From: Acanthamoeba sp. SK_2022b
Taxonomy: Eukaryota; Discosea; Longamoebia; Acanthamoebidae
Length of the DNA stretch: 64,000 nucleotides
Direction: 5' to 3'
Assembly: GCA_027943245.1 (NCBI GenBank)
Contig: JANDJZ010000309.1
Location: 20,001-84,000 of the forward strand
The notes under the pieces are model-generated. The model worked only from the letters and a program-made list of their open reading frames with translations. It was not told the origin of the DNA and did no database searches. Below are positions 1-13,640 of the stretch, one piece after another (positions within the stretch are counted from its first letter, which is position 1; the number at the start of each line of letters is the position of its first letter). Made by a program: the position numbers and the translations under genes.

Positions 1-3000
1 TTAGGGCCTGATGTGTATTGGAGGGTAAGAAGATATGACTTCAAAAAAACAAAATCACAGGCTTTTCCTGTTGACATCCCAATGCTGGCTTCCCTGTAGT
101 GGGAGGGTTTGTGTTTGTGTGTTGTTGTGTTTTTTGGGTGGGGGTTGCACTGCTAAGGAGGAGAGCCTTATCGCATTGGGCTTCAAATTTTAACTCAATG
201 ATCATAAACAGGAGTAGGTTGACCTGTTGCTGCTGGTGAGAATGGTTGAGTGTGACTTTCATTGGTACCTGAGAAGATCATTCAGTGGGTGCAAGGAATT
301 TGGTGGGGCTGACTAGACAATGATATCAAGCTCAGAGCCCCAAGGAAGGCAAGTGCATATAACCTGTTACATTTTTGTAGCCTGGAAGTTGGAAGTTACA
401 ACACCAAACCACCTCCCCAACATCTGAATGACAACAGGGATGCCCACCCCAGTAAATTCAACTTCTTTTTCACACCAAAAACAACCCTCTCCATTTTTTG
501 CGCCACTCCACTGACTTTTACTTTACTAAAATGGGGCTTTTGAGAATGAAGGCAGCGGGAGACCTCATCGTCAGCGTGCCTTCACCCCGATATTGGACGA
601 AGAAGGCACGTGTAGATGAGGAGCACCAGCAAAACCTATATCTGTTCCTGCTAACCTGCTCAATCGATCAGAGGCCTCTGACCCACTCGATGCCTGTGCG
701 ATGACGGCCGATTTCCGTATGTCCCAGACACGCGCCTATGCTGATGCACAGCAGCCTACTAAACCAACACCAACATCAACACAGGGAGCGGTCTGAAGGT
801 CCTGAGCCAAATGAAGCGGATACTGCGTCTCGCGCCAGAGGTAACGCTGCTTGTCAATGAGGACGAGGTCGAGCTTGGTATGCAGGCGTGTAGAGTGGCA
901 CTGCTGTGTGCAAGCGGGAAAAAGATACTTCTTGCCGCTCCACGCAGGCGCGTAGTGGGGCTGCTGTGCGCAAGCAAGAAAAGGCCACTTGCTACCCGCT
1001 CCGCGTCCCCACACGACGGGAAAAAGTGTTTTTTGCACGGCGCGTAGCGAGTGTTAAAGCTAGATAGTAGAAGAAGGGCATGTGGGCAGGTGGGCCTATA
1101 ACCTGCTGCAGAGCGAATGTGTAGTCGTGCAAGCTGCGCCGGTGAAGACGAGGCTATGTGTGTGCGTGGAAGTACAGTTTATTGTGTAACGTCAGTGAGG
1201 ATGATAAAGAACAATTGCCTGTTCCTTAAAAGGAACAGGCGTGAGAGTGGATTGGACGGAGGTTGTCAACTCTGGGAGTCAACTCTGGGAGTCTGTCTCT
1301 CAGAGCGTCCAGGAGTATCACGTCGTGACTGTGGGCTCCCGGGATGCTGGGTCTGTCCAACAGCGGTTGCCCGATGTTAACTTCCTCCAACTCCTCATCC
1401 TCCTCTGCGCCCTCCCCATCGTTGCCTTTGTCGAGCACCAGGTTGTGGCATCACGTGGCTGGATTGAACGGTGGCGTGCAGCATCCGTCGGCGGTTGCTT
1501 CAGTCAGACTGCGGCGTTTGCGCTGTGCAACTACCTGGTTGGTGCGGGGCACCAGCATCCGCGCGCCTCGACAAAGCCTTTGCATTGGGACTTCTTCTTT
1601 GCGCTCGCTCACCTGGTAGCCGGTGGCTCCTGCTTTCCTCGCGCCTCACAGTTTGCGGTCTCGCTCACCTTTGCGGGGCACCAGGTGAACGGGGGGTCGT
1701 CGTGGGGAAGTGCTGTGGCTGCATTCCCACATCACCGCCCACGGGGAACCCCCCTATCCTATGACCTCTCATGGACAGCCAGCTCGCCCCTTGCCTGTTG
1801 CCTCAACATGCGATACGCTGAAAGTTCGGACATGGACAAGTTAAAAAAATCGGGACGGTTATTGTGGAAGGGTCTCTGCACCCGTCCACCATTTCAAGCC
1901 GCAAGCTGAACGAGAGGACCATAGTGTTTAGCGCTGCACAACTGAAGCTGCTTTCTTTGCGTGATCTGACTGGAACTGTTGTCTGGACCAACCGCCGTCG
2001 ACGCCTGCGAAACTGGTTTATATGGCCGGTAGCAGTTGCCGGCAGAGACACAAGTTCTCCTTGGTCCCTTCAGTTTGAGGCCTGCCACCAGCATGAATGA
2101 TACAGGACCATCGTCTTCAGCGCTGTGTCTCAACTGACGCTCCTTTCTTTGCGAGCTGAATGGAACCTGTATGGTGGACCAAGCCCCCAGTCGAAACTGT
2201 TATATATTGGATGACTCCTTGAACCAGATATCTGTGCACGATCCCCCCTCCTCCCTTTCTTGCTACTAATTGGTGACGACTGGTGGTCGAGGACCAACAA
2301 ATATGGATACCTGATGCATCAGCTTGGTGCACATATGTGGTTTTTAAGCCCGTAGCCACGAGTTTGAAATCTATCTGTCACTTGTTGCTCGAGCTTTCCA
2401 TGCGACGTGGATGGAACGCTAGAAACAAGTAAAGGAGTCGCAGTGTCCCCACGGGGCATCTCCTTGCTTTTATGCTTTTGTGTATCCCAAAATGACTGTT
2501 TCCTCTCTATTTGTCTCTCTTTCTCCTACCGTACTAAGACCTGGCAAGACAAAGTGAGTCAGAGGATGAGGCGCAGGTACAAAAATCCTGCTCTGGCGTA
2601 CTGGTGTGTGCAGGGCGGTGTTGGTTTCCAGGAAGAAGAGCTCTGACGAGCATGCAGGGCACGCTGCACAGCGAGGTCGATCCTCATCAACGGGAACTGG
2701 CCAGTCTCGTCGCGACCACAGCGGCAGCTAAGCACCGCTCTGCATAAATCTGCATGATGAGAAGTTATGTATGATTGCTGAGGACGGTGTTCCTTCCGGC
2801 CTCTGAGACCTTGGCATATCTGCGCGCAACGAGAAGTGCGTGTGAGCCATGCTGCCCCATCCCAGAGGGGGGGTTTGGGGTACCCGTGGTTCAGGTCTGG
2901 TGGAAAGCGGCTGTGGGTGAGGTCCAGTTGGCTCGTTTGGGAGGGGGGGTGGCAGTATCAGCCTACCCTACCCGGATGGAGAGAGAGAGAAAGAGCGAAA

Positions 3001-3180
3001 AAGAGACATGGGGTCGTGCAGGCCTGCGATCTAGCCGCCACTACGCCAGGGGCTGAGGCCACAGCACAGGCATGAGTACCCCCGGTCGCGGCGAGGAGAG
3101 GGGGGGAGCTACCAGGCTCTTGGTGATCGTCTCGCTGAGGAGAAGCAGCCTCGAGTCACCCTGAACACGGCCGGTGGTAG
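1..3180. repeat. Large repeat R1, copy A (non-coding mosaic)
   Basis: This block is nearly identical, in the same orientation, to 58147-62632 and its middle part also to 15447-17690. Compared with the 58 kb copy it lacks about 830 bp after position 225 (present at 58357-59186) and about 500 bp after position 1065 (present at about 60042-60580); because the 15 kb copy contains part of the second segment, the shorter state here is best read as a deletion. It keeps about 140 bp (about 2865-3005) that the 58 kb copy has lost. Several open frames run through it, up to about 220 codons, but they differ between copies by indels, lack a leader or recognisable domain, and sit in repeat DNA, so I do not call genes. 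An 11-bp-arm hairpin lies at 1217-1240 and one arm of the long inverted repeat at 1812-1864. Confidence 0.9.
1217..1240. repeat. Short hairpin in R1
   Basis: A perfect 11-bp inverted repeat (GCCTGTTCCTT / AAGGAACAGGC) with a two-base loop. It recurs at 60713-60736 (perfect) and near 15656 (one mismatch), so it travels with R1. No function can be assigned. Confidence 0.8.
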
Positions 3181-3560
3181 CATCGGCTACATCGGGGATC
3201 ACAACCTGCCGCGAGCCTGAGCCTTCCTCCTGCCGCAACAGGAGGAACCCTCTGGATCGTGTTGGTGTGTACAAGTAGGCGGATGTCGGATCGCCTCTCT
3301 GGACAACAAAAGAAAAGTTCTTGAGAAAGTAATTTTCCTAGTATGGACTGCCTCACCCAACAGATCAAAAAGAAATATATATTCTTACCTCAGGCTCAAG
3401 GTAAAAACCCTGGAATGGCATAGGCATTTCATCTGCTGAAGGCATTCCCACACAATCTGATATCTCTATACACATCCCTGTGGATATATGCCATTCACTC
3501 TTCTAAATAATCCATTGACTTTTCACAACAACCTGGTGGCAACCTGGCTGAAGATCAGTT
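3181..3560. repeat. AT-richer intergenic sequence, no gene seen
   Basis: The first part continues the R1 tail (the segment around 3107-3260 has relatives at 47340-47420 and 47570-47640). Near 3490 begins a stretch also found at 62630-62665. I see no coding potential here. Confidence 0.5.
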
Positions 3561-3790
3561 ACTAATTTTGCAAGGATACTGTGGTTTGTGGAGATCCAAA
3601 TGGTGTGTTTCATGTTGTGAAAACTGCTGAAAAAGTTTCTTTACCCTGGGTGAAGGTCCTGGGTGACAAGCCCTATATATGGGCAACCTTCATGTGGTTC
3701 ACTTGTTAAGGGCAGGAACCCCAGGAAGAGATCTTTAACTATGGGTGTTGCCAGGGAGGAGAAGAGTATTTTGAAAATTAATTTTGAGAT
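3560..3790 (+). mobile_element. Harbinger transposase relic
   Basis: Translated on the plus strand with frameshifts, this short stretch matches the C-terminal half of the transposase at 52565-53471: DPNGVFH, VKVLGDKPYI and PQEEIFNYG correspond to DPSGVFH, KVLGDKAYIG and PQEEIFNYN there. The second catalytic Asp (in LGD) survives, but in-frame stops interrupt the fragment and the rest of the gene is missing. It is a dead, CpG-poor fragment. The beginning of the same fragment also appears near 62650. Confidence 0.75.
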
Positions 3791-5640
3791 TTTTTCCACT
3801 GGTCTGCTGGGTTGGTAGTCTTGTCCTTCTCCATCTTGTTTGTCTGGCACTGGGCAACTATGAGAAATGACTTTGGAGGCCCATCTGACTTATCTGGCCA
3901 TCAAGCACTGATTCTCAGAAAACTGGGTGTTCAGGAAAATGAGACAGTGCCTCTTTTTCTGCGGACAGCACCAAACAGTACCTTTGCACCTTTTCATCTT
4001 TCAACTGGATTGGAGGTGTTGGCCCAAGGATTTTGCAGTGACCAAAAAGTACATGTGCATTGGATTTGCCTTTTTTGTAGATTGCATACGCACTTGACCA
4101 GATTCAGGCTTGGCATTTGGTGGTATGAGCATCACAAGTTGGTGGTCTTCTTGACATTTATGTGCTATACCATCATGTACTGTACATGTACATGATGTGC
4201 ACCTTCTTTCCCACATTGCATATTGGGGGCATGCAAAACCATTCTCCCTAGCACCCAACTCCCTAACATTAATACAAACGCATTTATGATCAATATCATC
4301 TCCCTGTGCAGTCCTGTCAAATGTGCACTGTGCCAGCTACTCCACCCATCGCCAGTGATTGGGCATTTGCATTGGCAAGACACATTCCAGGGTTTCTCTC
4401 CCTTCTGTTTGTCTGAACATTACTACACCAAACCACCACCTCTTCTTCATCTAAGCGAGAAAAAAAATGCCAACCAGCTTGTTGTATGTTGTTGCTACTC
4501 TCTATAATAACCCAAAGACCTGCACAACCACTGGTTGCTGGCTGCTACTGCTGCTATGCTGGAAGGCGTGGCAGTTCCATGTGCCCACACCAGGCAGCCC
4601 TCCAGCTGCTCTCTGCTCTCTGCTTCTCTCACCAGAGAGAAGCAGCTCTGGTGACTGAGATGAAGGAGTACATCTCCCCTCCTGTCCTGTCAGCTGAATA
4701 CAAAGAAAGCAGCTTTGGTTGAGATGTGAAAATGATGATCATACCAATTGAAAACAGTGGCTGAATGTAAAAAACACATAACATGAAGAACTGGTTTTTC
4801 ACAAACATCTGAACACTCTGTTAGAAAGATTATGATTAGACACCATGATAAAAGCCTATTGGAAGGAGGAGTTCACCATAATGGTATGTAATCATTGCAT
4901 ATATGTATGTGATGATATTGTTGTTTGTTTTATTTTATGTCTTCAATGTCCTAATTTTCCATTGTGTATGTCTATGTGGTGTTCCCTCCAGCACTATGTC
5001 ATCTTCACTGGTTGAGCAAACAAGGCCTACACTTTCAACACCAACTGCAACTTAGGTTGACATCATCAAGATCCTGAAACTGCAGGCCAATGAGAAAAAC
5101 TGTGCCATCAATAGTGGAGCCCCTCATGGACTCCTCTTTTTCCTCAAGTCAAGATAGAACAGGTTCTGTTCAGTTTGAGGCCTGAGCTGAACGAGAGGCC
5201 CATTGTCTTCACACGCTGAATGAGAGTACCCAAGTCTTCAGTGCTGCATCTCAACTGAAGCTGCTTTCTTTGTGAGCTGACTGGAACCTGTTTGGACCAA
5301 GCCCCCAGTGTGGAACTGTTTGTTTTTCACTGTCTGGACCAACCACCCAAGTCAAAACTGGTTTATATGGCTGGTAGAGTTGATATCACATTGGATGACT
5401 CCCCAAAACTGATAGTGCTAGTTCCTACTATATGGAGAACTGCATCTGCTTGGTGCCATTGGTTTTGAAGCCTTGCCAGTTTGACATCTATCACTTGTTG
5501 ATAGAGCTATCCATGTGGACCTGGATGGATCAAGGCTCAATAGCCAAAGCACCAAGGTGGAATAGAACACCTGCTGAAATCTACCTGGGTACATCAAGCA
5601 CAAGAAGGTGATGGCACATCACTTGCTATACCTACCTTTT
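3790..5640. repeat. CpG-depleted dispersed repeats, no gene
   Basis: Almost no CG dinucleotides occur here. Pieces recur elsewhere: 4505-4620 matches 22780-22920; 4806-4860 and 5050-5150 match 63600-63710; 4943-5160 is inverted at about 9300-9520; and 5180-5590 is a CpG-poor version of R1 1900-2430 (same order of motifs, with CG replaced by TG or CA). Short open frames are not conserved between copies. Confidence 0.7.
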
Positions 5641-5953
5641 GTTCAATTTTCCCTTTATTCCTATCTGGATACGAATTTATTGTGTTGATGGATATTTTTT
5701 TCCTAAAACAAAACAAAATGTTGTAGTAATAAACAGTACCCACAAGAGTGTGCATTGTTTGATGCCCGTTTCACACAAGCACACACACCAACCTTGGGTG
5801 GTGTTGAAGCACCATCTCAAGAAGTCTATTGCCATGATCACCACCTCCATGTACTGGCGCGCATTGCACATGCAACAAATCACGAGCCAAAAGGGGGACA
5901 CCCGCACATGGTGCAGGCCAACGCGTTGGAGTAAGTGCGTGTTGTGTGTGGTG

Positions 5954-5991
<38 letters not shown>
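5954..5991. repeat. (TACATA)n microsatellite
   Basis: About six tandem copies of a TACATA unit, followed after a short spacer by a GT run. Confidence 0.95.
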
Positions 5992-6006
5992 AACAGGTTG
6001 TGTGTT

Positions 6007-6009
<3 letters not shown>

Positions 6010-6067
<58 letters not shown>
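6010..6067. repeat. (GT)n microsatellite
   Basis: About 29 GT units. On the minus strand it lies just after an exon-like segment ending LVKGGMLP, the same relative place as the (CA)n run at 21367-21460 in the R2 plus copy, so the array is inherited from an intron. Confidence 0.95.
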
Positions 6068-6068
<1 letters not shown>

Positions 6069-6111
6069 TACAGGGGCCTTGAGAATGAGATGGGAGCATG
6101 CCGCCCTTGAC

Positions 6112-6552
6112 CAGAGAGAGAGAGAGAGAGAGGAGGTTCTGCTTCTCCGACCCACTCATGTTCATGAGAGCGAGAGCAAGAGAGAGAGCAAGAGGGAAAG
6201 CGAGAGCGAGAGCGAGAGGGAGAGCAAGAGGGAGAGCGACGAGAGCGAGAGAGGGAGAGGGAGAAGAGCGAGAGCGAGAGCGAGAGGGAGAGCAAGAGGG
6301 AGAGCGAGAGCGAGAGGGAGAGGGAGAGGGAGAGGGAGAGGGAGAGCGAGAGGGAGAGGGAGAGCGAGAGCGAGAGGGAGGGGGAGGGAGGGGGAGGGAG
6401 GGAGAGAGAGAGAGAGCGAGAGCAAGAGCGAGAGAGAGCGAGAGCAAGAGCGAGAGAGAGCGAGAGCAAGAGCGAGAGCGAGAGAGAGCGAGAGCGAGAG
6501 AGCGAGAGCGAGAGAGCGAGAGAGCGAGAGCGAGAGAGCGAGAGCAAGAGAC
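6112..6552. repeat. GA-rich purine tract
   Basis: About 440 bp made almost only of GAGAGC, GAGCAAGA and GAGGGA units; one strand is nearly all purine. Long Arg/Glu or Ser/Leu open frames through it are artefacts of composition. Confidence 0.95.
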
Positions 6553-7440
6553 CGCACTACCTCTTCACAGAGGTGATGCACTGGGCGAGGAAGCCCAGGA
6601 AGCGCGGGTGGCTCAACAGCGCGTTGGTGTACGCGTTCGATCTGCGTGCCCCGCCCCCAACGCTCCGCGCCGGTGAGATGGAGAAGAAGCGGGGATCGAG
6701 GCAACAACCAACCAACAACCAACCAACCAACGACTGCACCTGCTGATGAAGTTACCGAACAACCGCAGGAGGGGCAGCATCATTTCTGGCACGCCGCGCG
6801 TTTGCAGTTCCCCCTGAGAGAGAGATCGAGAGCTGGCGTCATACTGTGATGTGCGAGAAGAGCAGGAGCAGAGATGAGGGCAAGTACCGGGCGAGCGCAA
6901 AAAGAAGGGGCGAGGGATGCTGGCGTCGTACGTACCGGCCCTTGACGACGACTCCGCCGACGAGCATGTGCTCTACGACGACGTCGCCATCGCGTAGGGT
7001 GAAGAGATTGTAGTGCTTGGTCTTGGCGCGTGGGTCGCTCAGCTCGGCCACGGTGGTGTTGAAGCGGATGAGCTCGGCGTCGCAGTGGTCCGAGTAGAAG
7101 AAGATGCCGTACGACCCGACAGTGGCCAAGAGGAGGAAGAGAATCGCCACCCCGCACTTCATGAGTTGGTCTCGGCGAGACGTGGCCACCTTTGTGAAGG
7201 CGAAAAGCACCGGCAGGGCAGTTATAGCGATGGAAACGATGACGAAGGTGCGCCCATCGGGGAAGCTCGGCACCCGTAGGTGGTGTAGAGCAGCAGAACT
7301 GTGAGGACGTAGAGGAAGAGGATGAAGTGGTAGAAGGAGTAGGACGGATCGTGGTAGTCGGAAAACGTAATTAATCGATCGAATCTTATTTACTGGACCT
7401 TTTGGTCGGCGTTGTGGTTTTCGTCCTTGACCTTCATCTC

Positions 7441-7708
7441 TCAGCGCAGTATCCATCTTCGCCTTGTGGGGATTTGAAATTTACAAATCCAATGGTGATG
7501 CTGAGCAGGGGCGAAGTGAAATCCAATTGGAAATCGTGGAGGCACGTATGCTGGTGCCCCGCACCGGCCGGTTGCAGTTCGCCTGTGGCTCGCAGCACAT
7601 CACCGCCATTGACTTGTCAGCTGGTGAGTCGAACCAGTTGGCGGTCCTGCCGTGTGGGCCAACCAAAGCCAGAGTTTCAAAGATTAAAAAGGTGGGAATG
7701 TGGCTGGA
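7441..7708. other. No gene seen
   Basis: The stretch holds short shifting open frames only; part (GGTTGCAGTTCGCC at about 7570) is shared with 13300. Confidence 0.4.
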
Positions 7709-7763
7709 AAAGAAAAGAAAAGAAAAGAAAAGAAAAGAAAAGAAAAGAAAAGAAAAGAAAAGA
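7709..7763. repeat. (AAAAG)n microsatellite
   Basis: Eleven near-perfect tandem copies of a five-base AAAAG unit. Confidence 0.95.
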
Positions 7764-10700
7764 TAATTTTTCTAGGGGTTCTGTGCAAGAAAAAGACACG
7801 CACCAAGAGCTTCCTCATTGCCTTCCTGCGGATGCATGGTGTTTTATATCACGTGATTTTTTCAGAAACGCTCCAGCTGAGGATGCAGGATGAGATGCAG
7901 AGCAAGCAATGCTGTGGCAACACCGCCAGCAACAGTGTTGCTTTGGCTGTTATTGGTATAGTTGTGAGGCCATTGGTAGTCATGAGGAGGAGGGATCTCC
8001 TGTGCTAGAGAGCTTTGTGATGTGTCACACTCTCTCAGTTGACATGGATGTGCTAGGCATGTTTTTATGGCTACAGTTTGCAACAGTCAAAAAAGCAGCT
8101 AGAGACAGGTGCTTTCTATTCTACCAGTGGTGTGTACAGAAAAAGAGTCACTGTCACCCATTTTACTGAACACTCAGTTATTTAGATCTATCATTTTAGT
8201 ACTTGTTCTTGGTGCATTAGTAGTAGAGGCTGGGGAAGTGACATATCTTGCTGCACAGGATGGAGGGAGGTGGAAATAGATCTGATGAAAGAGCTGACTC
8301 AGGCCTGGCTTGCTTTGGCTTAAAGAGCATGAACGTGTGCTCTTGGGTGGGTACCTGTGGCTGTACCTATCTAATCAAAACCATATATTCCAAGAGGCTT
8401 CCCATACCATTCTCCACCCACTCTGCCACAATGAGAAGGTTAAACCCCCACCCTTCCAACACCCTGTACTTGCCCAAGGCAACAAGATAACCAATGACAA
8501 GTCACACAGGTATCTGGTAAGAAAGGACATGCATGGAGGACTGTGACCCCTTGCTCCAGTATAAATGATGTTAGCCTCATGCTCCAGCACCTCCTCCATT
8601 ATCAAGTAGGCTTTGGGTTGCCAGCCTTAAGCCTCTGTGCGGTGAAGGTCTTGCTCTGTGGCTTGTGGTCAGGCTTGGTCTTGAGCTTGAGAGTGCACTT
8701 GTGGCGGTTGGCATAGAACCAAGAGTCATCTTCAAGCTTCAGCTCAGAACCTCCTCTATTATCAAATTAGACATCTTAAAATGGATTTTGACGTTTGATT
8801 AGAGATGGATAATTGAGTTTAAGTAACTGAGTGTTCAGAAAAATGAGACAGTGACTCTTTTGCTGTAGACAGCACCTGTCTGGGAAGGTGTTCTCAGTGG
8901 CTGCATAACTGCTGATTTGACTGTTGAAAACTGTAGACATTTTGAGAAGGGGCAGTGTCTCATTTGCCTGAACACTCAGTTAAGTAATTGTTGATGTATC
9001 TGCAGCCAAAGGCACCTGCTTGAACCGTACTGAAGGGGAGAATTGGAATAAAACAAAAGAAGGTGGGATTTACAGGTGCAAGTTAAACATTGCAGCCAGA
9101 GACCTCAGACAGGGAGGTCTCCGGCTCTTCTTCATTCCTCTGTTGTTGATGGGCTTGCACTGGCTTGATGTGGTAGCTCTAATCTAGCTCAAAGCAGGCA
9201 TCAGAGTTCCACAAAGAGGACTTTAGCAGAAAGTACATATAGAATTGGTAGCCTGCTCCCTCACATAGATTAGTAAATGAAGATAAAAGTGGTGGAGGAG
9301 CATACTTGGTTGAATGACTTGAGGAAAAAGAGGAGTCCATAAGGGGCTCCAGTATTGATGGCACAGTTTTTCTCAGAGGCCTGCAGTTTCAGGATCTTGA
9401 TTATATCAAACTAAGTTGGTGTTGAAAGTGTAGGCCTTGTTTGCTCAACCAGTGAAGATGACATAGTGCTGGAGGGAACACCACATACACATACACAATG
9501 GAAAATTAGGACATTGGTGGTCATGTACACATATGCAGTGGAGACAAAGGTGAAGATATAAAACAAGACCAAATTGTAGGCTTTTTTGTGGTGAAGGGTG
9601 GAAGAGCATTGCATATGTGTACGCGATGGTAGAGTAGAGAAATGCCAAGAAGACATGGTAAAGGTGGTGCATGAGCACTGCGTATGTGTACACAATGGTA
9701 GATCAGAGAAATGCCAAGAAGACCATCAACATCACATGCCCACACATGACCAGATGGCAGGTTGTGATATGTGGTGAAGAGGAGCTGCATGAACACTGCA
9801 CATGTGGACACTATGGTTGCAAGCAAGCGTGTGGTGAAGGAGGTGCACTGGCAAAACCTTGATGCCATGCCATCAATGAAGCAGCTTTCACCTCCATCTT
9901 GACTGAAACCACCATTACTGCTATGACCTCCCCATGTTTAAAAAACGGCCTATGCTCATGACACCCTACTGCCAAATCAATGTCCTTGCCCCAGTCCAAA
10001 GTGATACTTGTTGTTACTGTTGGAGAAGTGGCATTGTATCATGGTTTATGCTGGTTATTATTTTTAATATGCAATAAAAATCACATGTTTGAGTTGGCAT
10101 TTTTCACCAAAAGTATTTTTATCTTTGCAAAATGGGAGATTTGGAGTTAAAACCTATTTTGAGGAGCCTAATCTTGAAATCAAAATCAATTTTAAAATGA
10201 CTGGACCTCTCATTTGGTAATAGAGGCGGTTATTCTTATCTTACAAGTCCTGCCAAATTCATGATGTGTAAGCTGCTCCATCCATCAGCAATGATTGGAC
10301 ATTTTGTGGGAGGAGGAGGGGTTGCCTTTTCAGGGGTGGGGCGCTGGTTGCATGGTGAGAGGTGGTGGACCATGTGCGTTCAGAAAGAGAGGTGCCCCCA
10401 GTGCTGGTCACACAGTGTGCAGTGGTGGCTATGGTGGGGAGAATGTGGGGGCCTCAGCACTGGTTGCCACTTCCCACTGGTGCTGCTGGGCAACAGAGGG
10501 TGGTGCAATGGCCAGGCAGAGGGTGGGCATGAGTGGTTTTCCTGGAATGGGAGGCTGAGGGCGCACTGTGGCTAACCATCACTGCCGCCCTTCCATCTGT
10601 CTTGGCTGATGACAGGGCTGGTTCCTGCACATGCTGTGCTTCTTTCAGCCACAGTTCCTCCTTGTTGTGGAAGGTCACCTTGCTCATGACCTTGCATGCA

Positions 10701-11140
10701 TGAGCTCATCGCCTGTGAGGCGAGGCTTGCACCCCTTCTTCTTCTTCTTCATGGGCAGAGGGGGGGGGCTGGTTCACCAAGGCCACCCTCATTCATTGTC
10801 CTCATGTGCACATACCACCTCAATCACATGCTGCACAGTGCTACAAGATGTTGTAGGCTTCAGCAGCCTCAGCCCAGTCAGCTCACCCTTCTCATAGACT
10901 TTTCTCCACAATGAGGGCCTTGATCTGCTCAGCCAGGGGCTGGCCTCAGCAGTGCTTGGATGGGGGCTGCTGTTCCTGGATATAAGGGGTGGTTGGTGAC
11001 AAAGTTCTTTGCTTTTGCTGCATCTCAGGCCTCCAAGATCTTTTGTGATTGCACTTGTATCTCCTTCCACTCTGGCAGAACCCACATAATGATAATACAT
11101 GGCTCACGTAACCTCCCCGACAACGTCCCAGATGTCTTTT
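7764..11140. repeat. CpG-depleted repeat region, no intact gene
   Basis: CG is rare throughout. It contains a small inverted-repeat element (8826-8980), an inverted copy of 4943-5160 at about 9300-9520, a block at 9655-9760 that reappears at about 58981-59070, and degenerate coding-like stretches on the minus strand at 10450-11100 with stops in every frame. Nothing can be called a gene. Confidence 0.6.
8826..8980. mobile_element. MITE with TA target duplication
   Basis: A 155-bp element bounded by inverted ends: ACTGAGTGTTCAG at 8826-8838 and CTGAACACTCAGT at 8968-8980, the similarity extending inward to about 28 bp with few mismatches. The dinucleotide TA flanks both ends (8824-8825 and 8981-8982), as expected for Tc1/mariner-type insertion. 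There is no coding capacity. Related copies occur at about 63262-63413 (both ends), and single ends are seen near 3930 and 8165. Confidence 0.75.
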
Positions 11141-11170
11141 TTCCTTCCCTTTCGTGCTGATGTCTGTGAC

Positions 11171-11439
11171 GGGATTCGAACCACTGTCGTGCTTCACCGT
11201 TTTGGCAGAGAATAAAAAATGCCGGAAAAAGAAAGAATTGCAAAAAAAAGAAGAGAGATAAATCGAACTCATGGACGCCCGGGCAAGACACGCACCAGCA
11301 TTCGTCTTCCTCGTCGCATAGTGCCTCGTCGCATAGTGATCGCAAGATCTTTCCAGCAAACGGCGCTCCTGCAGCCCGCAACGCATGACGGAGCCTCTAT
11401 AATTTATTTTTATTTATTAAAAAGAAAATGATAGCTTGG

Positions 11440-11440
<1 letters not shown>
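11171..11440. other. No gene seen; AT-rich spacer before TRM5 relic
   Basis: Short spacer with a run of purines and no conserved frame. A segment resembling a tRNA B box on the minus strand near 11171-11187 lacks the rest of a tRNA. Confidence 0.4.
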
Positions 11441-12865
<1,425 letters not shown>

Positions 12866-13300
12866 TTTGTTTATGTGGCTGGTAGAGTGGATCCTATTGG
12901 ATGACTCCACAAACCTGATATTTGTGTACGGTCCCCCTCCTCCCCCACTATCTACTAATTGGTGGCTCGTTCCAACAATATATGGAGAACTGCACCAAAC
13001 ATATGGTTTTTAAGCCCGTTTTCTCCTATTATGCATCGGTCTGACCATGCATGACCAGCAGGCAGGGCACGCTGCACAGCAAGGTCAATGGGAACTGGCC
13101 TGTCTCGTCGCAACCACAGTGGCAGCCCAGCACCGCGGTCTGCATAAATCTGTATAAGCGAAACAGGCATTGGCCGAAGGGGGACACAAGAGACAACAAG
13201 CGAGATGGTTAGTACTGGGTGAGTGAGCGCAAGAAGAAGGGCTGAGAGATGCTGGTGTTGAAGGCTTTGTTGAGGCGTGGATGCTGGTGCCCTGCACCAG
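12866..13300. repeat. R1-related fragment, no gene
   Basis: Pieces around 12930-13150 match R1 (2230-2300 and 2620-2750) with partial loss of CpG. No coding signal. Confidence 0.6.
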
Positions 13301-13352
13301 GTTGCAGTTCGCCTATGTGGCTCTTGGCATGATAGTGGCCCAGCAGGATGTT

Positions 13353-13389
13353 CTTAATAAGGACAAGGACAAGGACAAGGACAAGGACA
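13353..13389. repeat. (AAGGAC)n microsatellite
   Basis: Six tandem copies of a six-base unit. Confidence 0.9.
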
Positions 13390-13439
13390 ACGAAGAAGAT
13401 GCCAACAGAGCCCAGAAACTGAAGCCAAATGTCATAATA

Positions 13440-13640
13440 ATGTATATGTGTTGTGGCTGTTGTGATGATGTTGTGATGGTGTTGTTGTGGTGTAGTTGTG
13501 GTGGTGTGGTGTTGTGATGATTTTGTGGGGATGATGTGGTGTTGGTGGTGGTGGTGTAGTGGTGTGGTGGGATGGAGTGGTGGGATGGAGTGGTGTTGTG
13601 GTGGTCAGGTGGTGGTGGTGATATAGTGGTTATACAGAGC
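13440..13640. repeat. GT-rich imperfect array
   Basis: An imperfect array of GTTGTG and GTGGTG motifs with strong strand asymmetry. A related array lies at 18200-18370. Confidence 0.85.

Larger units (their letters stand above)
5700..7440 (-). pseudogene. Gene relic R2, minus-strand copy (membrane protein plus ARM-like exons)
   Basis: Reading the minus strand from 7440 down, coding-like segments appear: about 7367-7281 (YHDPSYSFYHFILFLYVLTV, hydrophobic), then, after a one-base frameshift at a GGG run near 7280, about 7280-6935 (FVIVSIAITALPVLFAFTK, later VEHMLVGGVVVKGR). This gives about three membrane segments. Next come about 6822-6746 (GVPEMMLPLLRLFGNFISR) and 6633-6558, which ends ALLSHPRFLGFLAQCITSVK-R-stop. 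Beyond the purine tract come LVKGGMLP (about 6110) and a segment near 5870. The same exon-like blocks occur on the plus strand at 20.8-24.1 kb. Frameshifts and microsatellite expansion indicate a broken copy. I do not recognise the protein family; the repeated helical blocks might be armadillo-like. Confidence 0.5.
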